Shown: positions 44,058 through 54,400 of the stretch, piece after piece | How the letters are laid out: each line of letters starts with the position of its first letter | Numbering within the stretch: the stretch's first letter is position 1 | From: Methylomonas methanica | Lineage (GTDB): Bacteria > Pseudomonadota > Gammaproteobacteria > Methylococcales > Methylomonadaceae | NCBI RefSeq assembly: GCF_001644035.1 | Contig: NZ_LUUG01000049.1 | Coordinates: 1-64,000 of the forward strand | Direction of reading: 5' to 3' | Length of the DNA: 64,000 nt | Position numbers and translations under genes: made by a program | The notes under the pieces: model-generated | Seen by the model: only the letters and a program-made list of their open reading frames with translations | What the model was told of the DNA's origin: nothing | The model's database searches: none

Positions 44058-44077
44058 CGTCCTTCCTCGGAAGGACG
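44058..44077 (+). terminator. Terminator-like hairpin after edd
   Basis: CGTCCTTCCTCGGAAGGACG is a perfect stem around a short loop (GTCCTTC/GAAGGAC with CTCG), followed by GACTTTCTTG, a weak U-tract. It lies between edd and gnd and could be a partial terminator. Confidence 0.5.
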
Positions 44078-44150
44078 ACTTTCTTGAAACCAGAATTAAG
44101 CAACATTGTGTAATAACCCAACAATGACAACGTTTACAGTAGGCACGCAC

Positions 44151-45596
44151 ATGAAAGCAAATATCGGTTTGATCGGCCTGGCGGTCATGGGACAGAATTT
44201 AGTCCTGAACATGAACGACCACGGCTTCAAGGTAGCGGTATATAACCGCACCACCAGCAAAGTCGATGAGTTTTTGGAGGGGGCCGCCAAAAACACCCAA
44301 GTCATCGGTACACACTCTCTGCAAGAACTGGTGAACAGTCTGGAGTCACCACGCAAGATCATGTTGATGGTCAAGGCTGGGGCTGTCGTGGATCAATATA
44401 TTGACGACTTAATACCTTTGCTGTCAGAGGGCGACATTATCATTGACGGCGGCAATTCGCTGTTTACAGACACTAACCGCCGCACCCAATATTTGCAGGA
44501 AAAAGGCCTGCTCTACATAGGTACCGGCGTATCCGGCGGGGAAGAAGGCGCGCGGCACGGCCCTTCCATCATGCCCGGCGGCAACAAAGCAGCTTGGCCG
44601 GCGGTTAAATCGATTTTTCAGGCCATCAGCGCCCATGTTGACGGCGACCCTTGCTGCGAATGGGTCGGCGACAACGGTGCCGGCCACTACGTAAAAATGG
44701 TGCATAACGGCATCGAATACGGCGACATGCAGCTGATATGCGAAGCTTATCAACTGTTAGCCGAAGGGTTGAACTTGAGCACCGACGAAATGCAGGCAAT
44801 TTTTGCCGAGTGGAATCAAGGCGAATTAAGCTCTTATTTGATCGAAATCACCGCCAACATCCTGGCTTACAAAGAAGACAACGGCCAACCCTTGCTGAAC
44901 AGCATTCTGGATACCGCCGGCCAAAAAGGCACCGGCAAATGGACCGGCATCAACGCGCTGGACTTAGGGATACCGCTGACCCTGATCGGCGAATCGGTCT
45001 TTGCCCGCTGCTTGTCCGCGCAAAAAGACGAGCGCATCCGAGCCGCCAAAGCCTTGCCTAAAACCAGCGCCAGCTTTAGCGGCGACAAAGCAGCAATGAT
45101 TCAAGCTATTCGCCAAGCCCTGTATGCCTCGAAAATCATTTCTTATGCGCAAGGTTTTCGGCTGATGCGCGAAGCCGCCAAGGAATACAAACTGGCGCTG
45201 AATTACGGCGACATTGCCTTGATGTGGCGCGGCGGCTGTATCATTCGCAGCCAATTTCTGAACGACATCAAACAGGCTTACCAGCAAAATCCCGATCTGG
45301 AAAATTTGCTGCTGGCCGATTTCTTCGTCGAGGCAATGAAACAGGCCGAAGCGGGTTGGCGTCAAGCCGTGATATTGGGCATACAACTGGGTATTCCCAC
45401 ACCGGCCTTCTCGTCTGCGCTAGCCTATTTCGACGGCTATCGCACCGAAAGATTGCCAGCCAATTTATTGCAGGCACAACGCGACTATTTTGGCGCACAT
45501 TCGTATGAACGCACCGACCGGCCCAGAGGCGAGTTTTTTCATACCGACTGGACCGGACGCGGCGGCAAGACGGCCTCAACGACTTATACGGTATAA
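44151..45596 (+). CDS. gnd: 6-Phosphogluconate dehydrogenase, decarboxylating
   Basis: A 481-aa enzyme making ribulose 5-phosphate, CO2 and NADPH. The Rossmann motif is IGLIGLAVMGQNLVLNM. The substrate site is GTGVSGGEEGARHGPSIMPGG, with catalytic Lys/Glu near GAGHYVKMVHNGIEYGDMQL; KGTGKWT and the C-terminal YFGAHSYERTD are also standard. The ATG at 44151 gives the usual N-terminus; an ATG at 44124 would add nine residues and has no better ribosome site. Ribulose 5-phosphate is also the formaldehyde acceptor in the ribulose monophosphate cycle. Confidence 0.95.
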   Translation: MKANIGLIGLAVMGQNLVLNMNDHGFKVAVYNRTTSKVDEFLEGAAKNTQVIGTHSLQELVNSLESPRKIMLMVKAGAVVDQYIDDLIPLLSEGDIIIDGGNSLFTDTNRRTQYLQEKGLLYIGTGVSGGEEGARHGPSIMPGGNKAAWPAVKSIFQAISAHVDGDPCCEWVGDNGAGHYVKMVHNGIEYGDMQLICEAYQLLAEGLNLSTDEMQAIFAEWNQGELSSYLIEITANILAYKEDNGQPLLNSILDTAGQKGTGKWTGINALDLGIPLTLIGESVFARCLSAQKDERIRAAKALPKTSASFSGDKAAMIQAIRQALYASKIISYAQGFRLMREAAKEYKLALNYGDIALMWRGGCIIRSQFLNDIKQAYQQNPDLENLLLADFFVEAMKQAEAGWRQAVILGIQLGIPTPAFSSALAYFDGYRTERLPANLLQAQRDYFGAHSYERTDRPRGEFFHTDWTGRGGKTASTTYTV

Positions 45597-45687
45597 GACC
45601 AAGACGTTTGGCTATTATCGTTTCGTTAACCAGACACGCTTCATTGCGCGGGTTTATCCAAACACCATCACATTAGGAAAATAAGAA

Positions 45688-46317
45688 ATGACCGTATCAA
45701 TAAAAGAAGTCATGACCACCTCGCCGGTAATGCCGGTGATGGTTATCAACCAACTCGACCAAGCCGTACCCTTGGCGCGCGCGCTGGTGGAAGGTGGATT
45801 GAAAGTATTGGAAATCACCTTGCGCACGCCGGTGGCGCTGGATGCAATTCGGCGCATCAAAGCCGAAGTGCCGGGCGCGATTGTCGGTGCCGGCACCATC
45901 ATCAACATTCAAACACTGAAAAACGCCATTGATGCCGGCGCGGAATTCATCGTCAGCCCCGGCGTCACCGACAGCTTGCTGGATGCGGCCTTGGCTTCCG
46001 GCGTGCCGATTTTACCCGGCGTGATCACGCCTAGCGAAGTGATGCGTTTGATGGACAGAGGCATTACCGCGATGAAGTTTTTCCCGGCCGAAGCGGCGGG
46101 CGGCATTCCAATGCTGAAATCCATCGGCGGCCCGCTGCCGCAAGTGACCTTCTGCCCGACCGGTGGTGTCAACCCCAAAAATGCGGTTGAGTATTTGGCC
46201 TTGAGCAACGTCGCTTGCGTAGGTGGCTCCTGGATGGCCCCCTCCGACTTGGTCGATGCCGGCGATTGGGCGGAAATTACCCGCCGCGCCGCAGAAGCAG
46301 CGGCTTTGAAAAAATAG
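45688..46317 (+). CDS. eda: KDPG/KHG aldolase
   Basis: A 209-aa class I aldolase cleaving 2-keto-3-deoxy-6-phosphogluconate to pyruvate and glyceraldehyde 3-phosphate. The signature LEITLRTPVALDAIRRI contains the active-site Glu, VGAGTIINI and FIVSPGVTD are conserved, and the Schiff-base Lys lies in AMKFFPAEAAGG. FCPTGGVNPKNAVEYL is the phosphate site. It completes the Entner-Doudoroff route begun by zwf, pgl and edd. RBS AGGAAAATAAGAA precedes the ATG. Confidence 0.96.
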   Translation: MTVSIKEVMTTSPVMPVMVINQLDQAVPLARALVEGGLKVLEITLRTPVALDAIRRIKAEVPGAIVGAGTIINIQTLKNAIDAGAEFIVSPGVTDSLLDAALASGVPILPGVITPSEVMRLMDRGITAMKFFPAEAAGGIPMLKSIGGPLPQVTFCPTGGVNPKNAVEYLALSNVACVGGSWMAPSDLVDAGDWAEITRRAAEAAALKK

Positions 46318-46328
46318 ACCCAATAACT

Positions 46329-46353
46329 CGGGTTGTGGCCAGCGCCCAACCCG
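46329..46353. terminator. Bidirectional terminator-like stem between eda and the Dabb gene
   Basis: CGGGTTG (46329-46335) pairs exactly with CAACCCG (46347-46353) around an 11-base loop, in the 66-base gap between two convergent genes. The position supports a terminator, though the T-tract is poor on both sides. Confidence 0.45.
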
Positions 46354-46383
46354 ACTCAAACTTGCTGCCGCAGACTGTCGGCA

Positions 46384-46797
46384 TCATTCAATAAAGTCGT
46401 AAACCTTATATTTGTCCACCAAGGGCCGCAAAACCTGCTGCGCCACGCGCAGATATTCCGGATTCTGCAAAAACGTTTCGTAAGCCTGCTGACTTTCGTA
46501 AACGCTGGAAACCGCCACATCATAGCTTTCATCTAACGCGGCATTCGCGCGTCCGCGATTAATCGCCGCCGGTGTACCGACAGCGTAAGCCAACACGCCC
46601 GGCAATTTAGCCAAACCTTCACTGTCTTGGATATATTGTTGCCGGAGTTTCTCGTCGCCAGCCTGTTTCAACCAAACGATAACCAAGTGATGCACTTTGC
46701 GATTTTGTGCGTGGTGATCGGACTTGGCATTATAGGAACAGCCGGTTCCGCTGAATGTAAGCAAACAAGCCAGCGCAACGGGGAAAATACATTTCAT
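46384..46797 (-). CDS. Dabb-family (stress-responsive alpha/beta barrel) lipoprotein
   Basis: A 137-aa exported protein with lipoprotein signal (MKCIFPVALACLLTFSGTGC, lipobox about SGTGC20). The mature part is a Dabb ferredoxin-like domain: VHHLVIVWLKQAGDEKLRQ, LPGVLAYAVGTPA, ESYDVAVSSVYESQQAYETFLQNPEY and LRPLVDKYKVYDF. Dabb proteins dimerise into small barrels and bind hydrophobic or stress-related ligands; a lipoprotein form is less usual. It is separate from the M48 gene upstream by about 60 bases and convergent with eda. Confidence 0.8.
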   Translation of the reverse strand: MKCIFPVALACLLTFSGTGCSYNAKSDHHAQNRKVHHLVIVWLKQAGDEKLRQQYIQDSEGLAKLPGVLAYAVGTPAAINRGRANAALDESYDVAVSSVYESQQAYETFLQNPEYLRVAQQVLRPLVDKYKVYDFIE

Positions 46798-46859
46798 GCG
46801 TTTTTGTTCTCCTAATGAACATTAATTGGCCTACCGCACAATAAGAGCCTCGGACAATT

Positions 46860-47873
46860 TTACTGACCGCGCAGACGTTTGATGCGTTCCTCGGTATTAG
46901 GATGGCTGGATAAATAATCCAGCGCTTCAACCGATTCTACCGGCTGTTTCGGCGCGGCGGTTTGATGAGCGGCCTCCAGTTTTTCCAATATATCGGCCAG
47001 CCGGCTAACCGGAATACCGTTAGCGCGCAACAATTCGGCGGCAAAAGCATCGGCCCGGCGTTCGAAATCGCGCGAATAGCGGGTTTGTAATAATACGGTC
47101 GGTGCGACGGCCAGCAGACTACTGACATCGCCAATGTACCAAGCCATCGCCAAACCGACCACGGAAGCCTGTAACATTTGCCGCAAGGCATGTTTTTCAT
47201 GAACATGACCCATTTCATGGGCCAGCACCGCCAAAATTTCCTGGTCGTTACTCGCCAAATTTACCAGGTCGTCGAGTACCAACACGCTGCCGCCGGGCAA
47301 CGCAAAGGCGTTGGCGCCCAATGTCGGACTACCGCGAAATTCAATGTGCGCCGGTCGGTCCTCACCCGGCGGCAAGACCAGGCGCCGCAAGCCATCCTGA
47401 AGGGTGTGCCGACGTTCCTCGGCTAGTTTACTGGGCATCAACAAGGTTTGATCGAGGCTGGCGAAAAACTGATTATCCATCCGCTCCAGCAGATAAACCG
47501 GCACCCGGTCCGCCACGACCCGCGCCGCATAAGGCAGTCCAAACAAATACACAACGGCAAGCAGGCTCAAAGTTAACAGCAGCGCTGCCAACGCATACCA
47601 CCAGCTATTCTCCATACCCGCCACCGCGCTATTTCCTGCATCCTGCAACATCTCGGCAAAGCCTTGCCGGTCTGCCACTTCGCAGCGGCCGCCGTCGGCG
47701 AACAAAATCAGGCGCGGCGTGCTGCCGAGCGGCGGCGGAATTTTCAGACCGTTTAACTCTTCGCGCCGCACAATGTCCCGGCCCTGCAACAACAGTTTAT
47801 CCCCTTCCACACAGAGGGTGACGGGATGCGGCCGGGCTTGCCGCCCGTCGTAGTAAACAGCCGTGAGCCACAT
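46860..47873 (-). CDS. M48-family membrane metallopeptidase
   Basis: A 337-aa inner-membrane zinc peptidase. An N-terminal soluble part (about 1-90), one clear membrane helix (about 93-116), then the catalytic domain with HEMGH at 219-223 and the third ligand in RRADAFAAELL. The C-terminal LSSHPNTEERIKRL is also typical of M48. Its ATG follows the stop codon of the DUF898 gene directly (TAA-ATG), so the two are translationally coupled. This pair occurs in many proteobacteria; the peptidase is thought to help envelope quality control. Confidence 0.88.
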   Translation of the reverse strand: MWLTAVYYDGRQARPHPVTLCVEGDKLLLQGRDIVRREELNGLKIPPPLGSTPRLILFADGGRCEVADRQGFAEMLQDAGNSAVAGMENSWWYALAALLLTLSLLAVVYLFGLPYAARVVADRVPVYLLERMDNQFFASLDQTLLMPSKLAEERRHTLQDGLRRLVLPPGEDRPAHIEFRGSPTLGANAFALPGGSVLVLDDLVNLASNDQEILAVLAHEMGHVHEKHALRQMLQASVVGLAMAWYIGDVSSLLAVAPTVLLQTRYSRDFERRADAFAAELLRANGIPVSRLADILEKLEAAHQTAAPKQPVESVEALDYLSSHPNTEERIKRLRGQ

Positions 47874-48911
47874 TTACAAGGCAATATCGAAATCGAACAT
47901 CTCGGCCATTTCCTCGCCGGCGGCGGAACTATTAGTCTGCAAACCGGCCACAAAATCGTCAATGCTGCCCTGCGGCAATAAGGCCACGTGCTCGATGCGA
48001 TAACGCGCCAAGCGGATGTCGGCAAACGGCTTGTACAAGCCCAAGGTCAACAAAGTCAATAGTACATTACCAAACATGATGCCCAGCATCTCCCGCGCCC
48101 GCAGCTGGGCCTGAAAGCCATGCGGCCCCAATTGTGTGTTATTCCAGACTAAGTTCTGCAAACGCGCCGCAACATAGGGATAAGCCAGTAAAAACAAGGC
48201 CAAATATGTACCTATCGAGGCTACCAAGACGCTCATCGCCACCAATTGGTCTGCCTCCACCGGAATCAGCTCTTTGCTCCCGAGCAACATGACGCTGGTC
48301 ATCAGACCGGCAAACACTAATACGCCGATAAATATCGTCATAAAATAGATACGGTAATAAGCGCCGCTACCGGCGAAGAACTTAAAAAACTCGCTGCCAT
48401 ACGTGCTGTTTTCACGGGTATAACGGGCCATGCGCTGTTGCGCCAGCGGCCAGAGCAAACCCAGGGTCAACGCCGACAACACCGGCAATAGCAGAAAATT
48501 GAAATACGCCGCCCCGGTGCTGCCATGAAAGGCAAAACGTAAGCCCCGGTAGCTGGTGTTATGCAGCCTGAAGCGGAGCGAACGCATCAGCAGCCAGGGC
48601 ATGGCGACTATGATCACCAGCAGAATAGCCGACCCCGCCACCTGATCGAATTTACCGACCAAGGTATAGCAAGCAAACAATAAAAAGGCGACGATCCGTC
48701 CCTTCAAAATCGCCTTAGGATCGCCGTGATAGTCAAAACTCGCGCCGGCTAACGTAGTGTGCCGGTAAAAATATTGATTACGTTTGACTTTGGCCCAGGC
48801 GGAGTAAACTCCCAAAGTGACAATACTCAAGCAGACATTGACGATCCAAATCCGGAAATACTCGCCACCGCTACCGCTGAATTGCAACTGCCGTGATTGA
48901 TATTCTGTCAT
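47874..48911 (-). CDS. DUF898 (YjgN-family) multi-pass membrane protein
   Basis: A 345-aa integral membrane protein. The ATG at 48911 has AAGAGG six bases upstream; longer in-frame starts lie in the promoter area. The DUF898 repeat FRIWIVNVCLSIVTLGVYSAWAKVKRNQYFYRHT split by spacing appears near the N-terminus and a related unit (GLYKPFADIRLARYRIEHV) near residue 305. About six to eight membrane helices are predicted. The role is unknown, but it is coupled to an M48 peptidase and probably acts with it. Confidence 0.85.
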   Translation of the reverse strand: MTEYQSRQLQFSGSGGEYFRIWIVNVCLSIVTLGVYSAWAKVKRNQYFYRHTTLAGASFDYHGDPKAILKGRIVAFLLFACYTLVGKFDQVAGSAILLVIIVAMPWLLMRSLRFRLHNTSYRGLRFAFHGSTGAAYFNFLLLPVLSALTLGLLWPLAQQRMARYTRENSTYGSEFFKFFAGSGAYYRIYFMTIFIGVLVFAGLMTSVMLLGSKELIPVEADQLVAMSVLVASIGTYLALFLLAYPYVAARLQNLVWNNTQLGPHGFQAQLRAREMLGIMFGNVLLTLLTLGLYKPFADIRLARYRIEHVALLPQGSIDDFVAGLQTNSSAAGEEMAEMFDFDIAL

Positions 48912-49013
48912 TTCCATCCTCTTTTTAGGTTTTTCCGTTGCAAGCATAGTGCATCGCCGGTATCTAACAACAAAATCCGGCGCGGATACCAAACCCTAAT
49001 CATTGGCCGGTTT

Positions 49014-49041
49014 TTGCAAACGCGTTAAAGCCCTTTATACT
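49014..49041 (+). promoter_or_regulatory. Putative sigma-70 promoter for the Aer-like chemoreceptor
   Basis: TTGCAA (49014-49019), a 16-base spacer and TATACT (49036-49041), 82 bases upstream of the start codon. Match is four of six and five of six. Confidence 0.45.
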
Positions 49042-49122
49042 TCATTAACAATAGCGGTACAGCCAAGTCAGCAAACGCTTGCGTGGGGACTTACCTTTCT
49101 ATCTCTGCCTACCCCATAAAAA

Positions 49123-50703
49123 ATGAGAAAAAATTTACCTATTACCCAGCGTGAAGTGATTTACGCGTCTTCGGCCACCATCACTTCCGGGACCGATCCC
49201 GCCGGCAAGATCAATTATGTCAATCAAGATTTTTTGGAGATTAGCGGCTTTAGCACGACAGAGCTGTTAAACCAAAGCCATAACATCGTTCGCCATCCCG
49301 ACATGCCGTCCGCCGCATTCGCCGATTTGTGGCAAACCGTGAAGAGCGGCCGGCCGTGGATGGGTATCGTCAAAAATCGCTGTAAAAACGGTGACCATTA
49401 CTGGGTGGATGCTTTTGTCACACCACGCTTCGAAAATAGCAAGATCGTCGGCTACGAATCGGTGCGGGTTAAACCGGACAGCACTAGCGTAGCCCGTGCC
49501 AATACTGTCTACGAAAAACTGAACAACGGCAAAAATATCGATTCGCCTCTGAGCCGCATCGGTTTGTCCGGCAAACTGACCGCCGGGTTTGCGCTGATTC
49601 AATTGACGACCGCCGTCAGCCTATACATGACCGAGACTAGCGGTTTTGGGGTAGCGGCAGCAGTTTTTGCCGCCCCTCTAGCTGCCGGTTATGCCTGGCT
49701 TTCTTTAGTTTTACAACCCTTAAAAGTTGCCGCGGCGGAAGCACGCGGGGTTATCGACAATCCGGTGATGCAGCAGATTTACACCGCTGACAGCAGCGAG
49801 GTTGGGCAATTACTGTTGGCGGTGAAACTGTTAAAAGCAAAATCCAGAACCATCATTCGCCGTCTAACTCAAGCGACCGAGCCCTTGGCAGGCAAAGCAG
49901 ATACGAGTTACAGAGCAGTCAACCAAGTCAGCGTGGCAATGGATAGGCAGCTGTCGGAAATCGAACAGATTGCATCGGCGATACACCAAATGAGCGCCAC
50001 AGTCAGCGAGGTAGCCCGCAGCGCAGCCAACGCCGCCCAAGCCGCCAACGACGTCAATCAGCAATCGCAAGAGACGCTATCGCGGGTCAACAATACCATC
50101 CAAATGATAGACCGCTTAGTGATCGCGGTCGACCAAGCCGAAACGGTCATCAAAATTGTGGCCGATCACAGCAAGAAAATCGGCGGCGTACTTGATGTGA
50201 TTCAAGGGATTGCCGAACAAACTAACCTTTTGGCACTCAATGCCGCCATTGAAGCGGCGCGAGCCGGCGAGCAAGGCCGGGGATTTGCGGTGGTGGCCGA
50301 CGAAGTCAGAACCTTGGCCGGACGCACACAAAAATCCACGGAGGAAATTCACAAAATGATAGACGGCCTGCGCTCCGGCGTGAACAACGCCGTACAGGAA
50401 ATGGCTAAAGTCAGGGAAATGGCGGCAACCGGTGCGGAACACGGAAAAAACTCCACCGAATCGCTGCAACAAACCACGCTGTCGGTCAATATTATTAACG
50501 ACATGATCGTGCAGATCGCCAGCGCCGCCGAACAACAGCATATCGTTTCCGAAGAAATTTCCAGAACGGTAGAAGCCGTCGGCACCTTATCGCGACAAAC
50601 CACAGAGCATGCGGTTCATGCCAGCACGGCCAGCGGCGGTGTCTCGGAACTCAGCAAAGAACTTGATATGTTGGTTGAGCAATTCGACGATATACAACGC
50701 TAA
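49123..50703 (+). CDS. PAS-containing methyl-accepting chemotaxis protein (Aer-like)
   Basis: A 526-aa energy/redox taxis receptor. The N-terminal PAS domain (about 10-120) follows the E. coli Aer pattern: [30 protein letters not shown] and [21 protein letters not shown], suggesting FAD binding. A hydrophobic hairpin (about 150-195) anchors it in the membrane without a periplasmic domain. A HAMP-like region and a signalling domain follow, with the hairpin tip [34 protein letters not shown]. Ends without a CheR-tethering pentapeptide. No other chemotaxis gene is adjacent. Confidence 0.92.
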   Translation: MRKNLPITQREVIYASSATITSGTDPAGKINYVNQDFLEISGFSTTELLNQSHNIVRHPDMPSAAFADLWQTVKSGRPWMGIVKNRCKNGDHYWVDAFVTPRFENSKIVGYESVRVKPDSTSVARANTVYEKLNNGKNIDSPLSRIGLSGKLTAGFALIQLTTAVSLYMTETSGFGVAAAVFAAPLAAGYAWLSLVLQPLKVAAAEARGVIDNPVMQQIYTADSSEVGQLLLAVKLLKAKSRTIIRRLTQATEPLAGKADTSYRAVNQVSVAMDRQLSEIEQIASAIHQMSATVSEVARSAANAAQAANDVNQQSQETLSRVNNTIQMIDRLVIAVDQAETVIKIVADHSKKIGGVLDVIQGIAEQTNLLALNAAIEAARAGEQGRGFAVVADEVRTLAGRTQKSTEEIHKMIDGLRSGVNNAVQEMAKVREMAATGAEHGKNSTESLQQTTLSVNIINDMIVQIASAAEQQHIVSEEISRTVEAVGTLSRQTTEHAVHASTASGGVSELSKELDMLVEQFDDIQR

Positions 50704-50729
50704 AAAGTGCACGGCAAAGTCTGAGAGCG

Positions 50730-50747
50730 CTTCTGCACAGGCAGAAG
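50730..50747. terminator. Terminator-like hairpin between chemoreceptor and redoxin genes
   Basis: CTTCTGC and GCAGAAG pair perfectly around an ACAG loop between two convergent genes. No clear T-tract follows on the plus strand, so it is a likely but weak terminator. Confidence 0.45.
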
Positions 50748-50815
50748 TCAGAAAAGATCAAACACCTAAACAGCGGTTTTTACCAGGGTGGTAACCTGCT
50801 CCGGATTACCGTCAA

Positions 50816-51382
50816 CTACTCCGCATGTTTCCATTTGATATTACAGCCGATGCTGGGAATTTGTGCCGCGTCGATAGGCTGTCCGGCCAGCAACTGATCC
50901 AAGGCCCTGCGCAAATCCTCGCCGGTTACCGGCACCGCATTCTTCGGCGTGGCGCCGTCCAGGCGGCCCCGATAAACGCAAGCCAGACCGGCATCGAACA
51001 GATAAATATCCGGGGTACAGGCCGCCTGATACGCCTTGGCCACCGCCTGCGATTCGTCGTACAAATACGCGGCAAAGGGATGCCCCCATTCCACCATCAT
51101 CTGCTGCATTTTATCCGGCGCATCCTGCGGGTAGTTTTCGATGTCATTGGCACTGATCGCCACCGTCGCAATGCCTGAGGCGGCGTATTGCCGGGCAATA
51201 GCGATCAACTGCTCTTTAATGTGCAACACATACGGGCAGTGGTTGCAGATAAACAAAATCAAGGTGCCGCGTTCGCCTTTCAAGTCCTGCAAGGCATAGT
51301 TGCGGCCGGACACGGTATCCGGCAAACAAAAGTCTGGAGCGATACTGCCTAGAGGCAGCATATTGGAGGCTGTCGCGGCCAT
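50816..51382 (-). CDS. Thioredoxin-fold redoxin family protein
   Basis: A 188-aa AhpC/TSA/redoxin-type protein without a signal peptide. It has APDFCLPDTVSGRNYALQDLKGERGTLILF split by spacing, then the CxxC redox motif CNHCPY (about residues 48-53), VAISANDIENYP, and ACTPDIYLFDAGLACVYRGRLD with the cis-Pro in TPDIY. The NHCPYV variant is that of the redoxin family often annotated as thioredoxin-like or alkyl hydroperoxide reductase-like. It may reduce disulfides or peroxides in the cytoplasm. No operon partner is evident. Confidence 0.85.
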   Translation of the reverse strand: MAATASNMLPLGSIAPDFCLPDTVSGRNYALQDLKGERGTLILFICNHCPYVLHIKEQLIAIARQYAASGIATVAISANDIENYPQDAPDKMQQMMVEWGHPFAAYLYDESQAVAKAYQAACTPDIYLFDAGLACVYRGRLDGATPKNAVPVTGEDLRRALDQLLAGQPIDAAQIPSIGCNIKWKHAE

Positions 51383-51479
51383 GGCTAATCCTGCTGAGTC
51401 AAAACAAGACTAGAATTATAAAACAGCCCGCTCCCGGAACTGCCGCGAAAATCGCGTTAATACTCCCAGTCGCCAACGC

Positions 51480-54400
51480 ATGATCGATATAAGCACCAGA
51501 ACAGTTCCGCTCAAAAACGCTCCGCAACTGGACAGCTACGTGCTGACCGACAAACTCGGAGAAAGCCTGCAAGCCACGGTTTATAAGGGCTACCATAAAC
51601 ATGTGCCGGAATACCCGCTGGTGGTTAAATGCCTGAAACTATTGTCCAGTTGGGACGACCAATCCCGGCACCTGCGGCAAAAAATCGAACGTCTGAAAGT
51701 ATTGCACGACCCGCGCGTCTGCACGCCGTTGGCTTTGGAATCCAACGACGGCGATCAATTCATCGTGCAACCATGGTTCAACGGCCAATCATTAAACGCT
51801 TGGATCACCCAACAGCAGGCGGTGAATTTAGCCGATTTTTTTACGCTGGCCTGCTCATTAGCCGACACCTTGCAATCGGTGCATGATGCCGGCATCACTC
51901 ATGGCGGCATCAAACCGCACAATATTTTGGTGCAATCCGGCAGTTTGAATCTGCGTTTGACCGATTTCATTACGCCGTTGGACATCCGCGATGTCAGTCA
52001 TTTCATTTACGATCCGGAGTTTGTCCGCAACACCTTAGCGTATACCTCGCCGGAGCAAACCGGCCGCATCAACTACCGGGTTGATTTCTCCACCGACTTA
52101 TATTCGCTGGGCATCGTGTTTTACGAACTGCTGACGGGCCGCTTGCCGTTTTTTTCCGCTGATCCCTTGGAACTGATTCACTCGCATCTGGCCGAGGAGG
52201 CGGTCAAAGTCCACGATATCAGCCCGGGCATTCCCAACACGCTGAGCGAAATCATCGCCAAACTGATTTTGAAACAACCGGAAAAACGCTATCAGAGCGC
52301 CTCCGGCTTGCTGGCGGATTTGTTGCGCTGCCAGAAAGAACACGAAATTACCGGCAGCGTATCGGATTTTGGTATAGGCCAGCATGACCGCAGCCGTCGG
52401 GTGATTTTCATTTCGAAAATGGTCGGCCGGGAAAGCGAAACCGAGCTTATTCGCCAGGAATATAGTCAGGTAACCCAAGGCCAGTTTCGTTCGGTGTTTA
52501 TTTCCGGTCTATCCGGCATAGGCAAAACCCGGCTGATTCAGGAACTGCAAAAACCGTTGGTGAAAAATCGCGGTTATTTCAGCTCCGGCAAGTTCGATCA
52601 GTACCAAAAAAATATTCCCTACAGTTCGCTGATCCAGGCCTTGCGCAATCTGATACGCACCTTTCTGACCGAAAGCGACGCGCAAGTAAATGATTGGTCC
52701 ACAAAAATTCTCGAAGCGCTGGACAATGCCGGCGGGGTGATCGTCGACGTGGTGCCGGAGCTGGAATTCATCATCGGCCCGCAAGCCGAAGCCCCGCCCT
52801 TGCCGCCGGTGGAAGCCCGTAATCGTTTCAACAATCTGTTCGGCCGCTTTCTAGCCTGTCTGGCCAGCGAAGAAAATCCCTTGGTCTTATTCATCGACGA
52901 TCTGCAATGGTGCGACAGTGCCACGTTCGATTTCTTGCAAAACCTGTTCACCAATCATCGCGAACACCCTTATTTGTTTTTTATGGGCGCTTATCGTCAC
53001 AACGAAGTGGACCAAGATCACCCCCTGACGAAACTGATTCGTAGCGTGCAAGAAAACGCCGACCCGCTGGCCGAGATTCATCTCACCGAACTCAGCGACG
53101 CCGACTGCCACGAAATGGTCGCCTACATTCTGGATTCGTCGCTAACCGCCACGGCAAATTTGGCCGACTTTATCGCGCATTTGACCGAAGGCAACCCCTT
53201 GTTTGTCAGTGAAAGTCTGGCCTGGTTGTACAACGAAGGTTTACTCGGTATCGACGCCAAACAGCACTGGCAATGGGATATGAACCGCATCCGCGACACG
53301 CAAATGCCGGCCAGCGTGGTGGAGCTGTTCAGTGCCAAAGTGCGTAAATTGCCAAGCCGGACTTTACACATCCTTTACCACTGCGCATGCATGGGCAATC
53401 GCTTTACTGCCGAGGATGTCGGGCTGGTGCTGGACAAACCCATCGAGCAGCTGTTCGAGGATTTAAAACCGGTATTAAGCATGGGGCTCTTGCTGGAAAA
53501 TAAAGCCGACCTGCAATTTGTCCATGACCGGGTGCAGGAAGCGGTATTGCAACAAGTTGACGCCGCGTCCCGCCCCGGCATCCATTGGCGCATAGGCAAT
53601 CGCCTACTGTCTGTGGTTCCGCCTGGTGCCGAGCTGGTCAGCCTGGACAATTTATTCACCATCGCCGCCCATCTCAATCAGGGTTGCCCGGCTATACTCG
53701 ACGAGCAAACCGCCTATTGGCTGGTGAATATCAACTTCAACGCCGGCAATAAAGCCCTGGATGCTCTAGCCGGCGATGCCGCCAACGAATTTTTCCTGAA
53801 GGCCCACAATTATCTGCCGACCGATTGTTGGGAAACGGCCTACGCGCTGACGTTTAGGATTTATCAACGCCTGGCAAAAACCGATCTGATGTGCGGCCGC
53901 TACGACAGCTCGGAAGCTTTATTGAATCGGCTGATCGAGCATGCGGTCAGCGACCTGGACAAAGCCGAAGCGCTGGCCGATCAGACCACTTCGCTATCCT
54001 CGTTCGGCAACTTCAAACAAGCTATCGCCACTGCCAATCGCGGCTTGGCTTATTTCAACAAGTCCATTCCCGACGATCCCGAGCAAGCCCGGCAACGTAT
54101 GGAAAATCTGATGCAGATCATCGAACAGCAAGACGATGTCTGGCAAAAAATCCTAAACATGCCGTTTACCGAACAGCGGCAGAGCAAAATCGAACTGGCT
54201 TTTTATAGCGAGTTGATTCCGGATTTATACATGTGCGGTCTGGTGCCGCAGCTGTATTTGTCCGCCGCCCAATCCACCTTGCATTGTCTGGAAGGCGGCA
54301 TGGACGAATCGGTGATTTATTCGTTTTCCATCATGGGCCTAAATCTGGGCGAACAAGGCAAATTCGCGCAGGCGTTTCGCTATCAGGATTTGGCTCACGA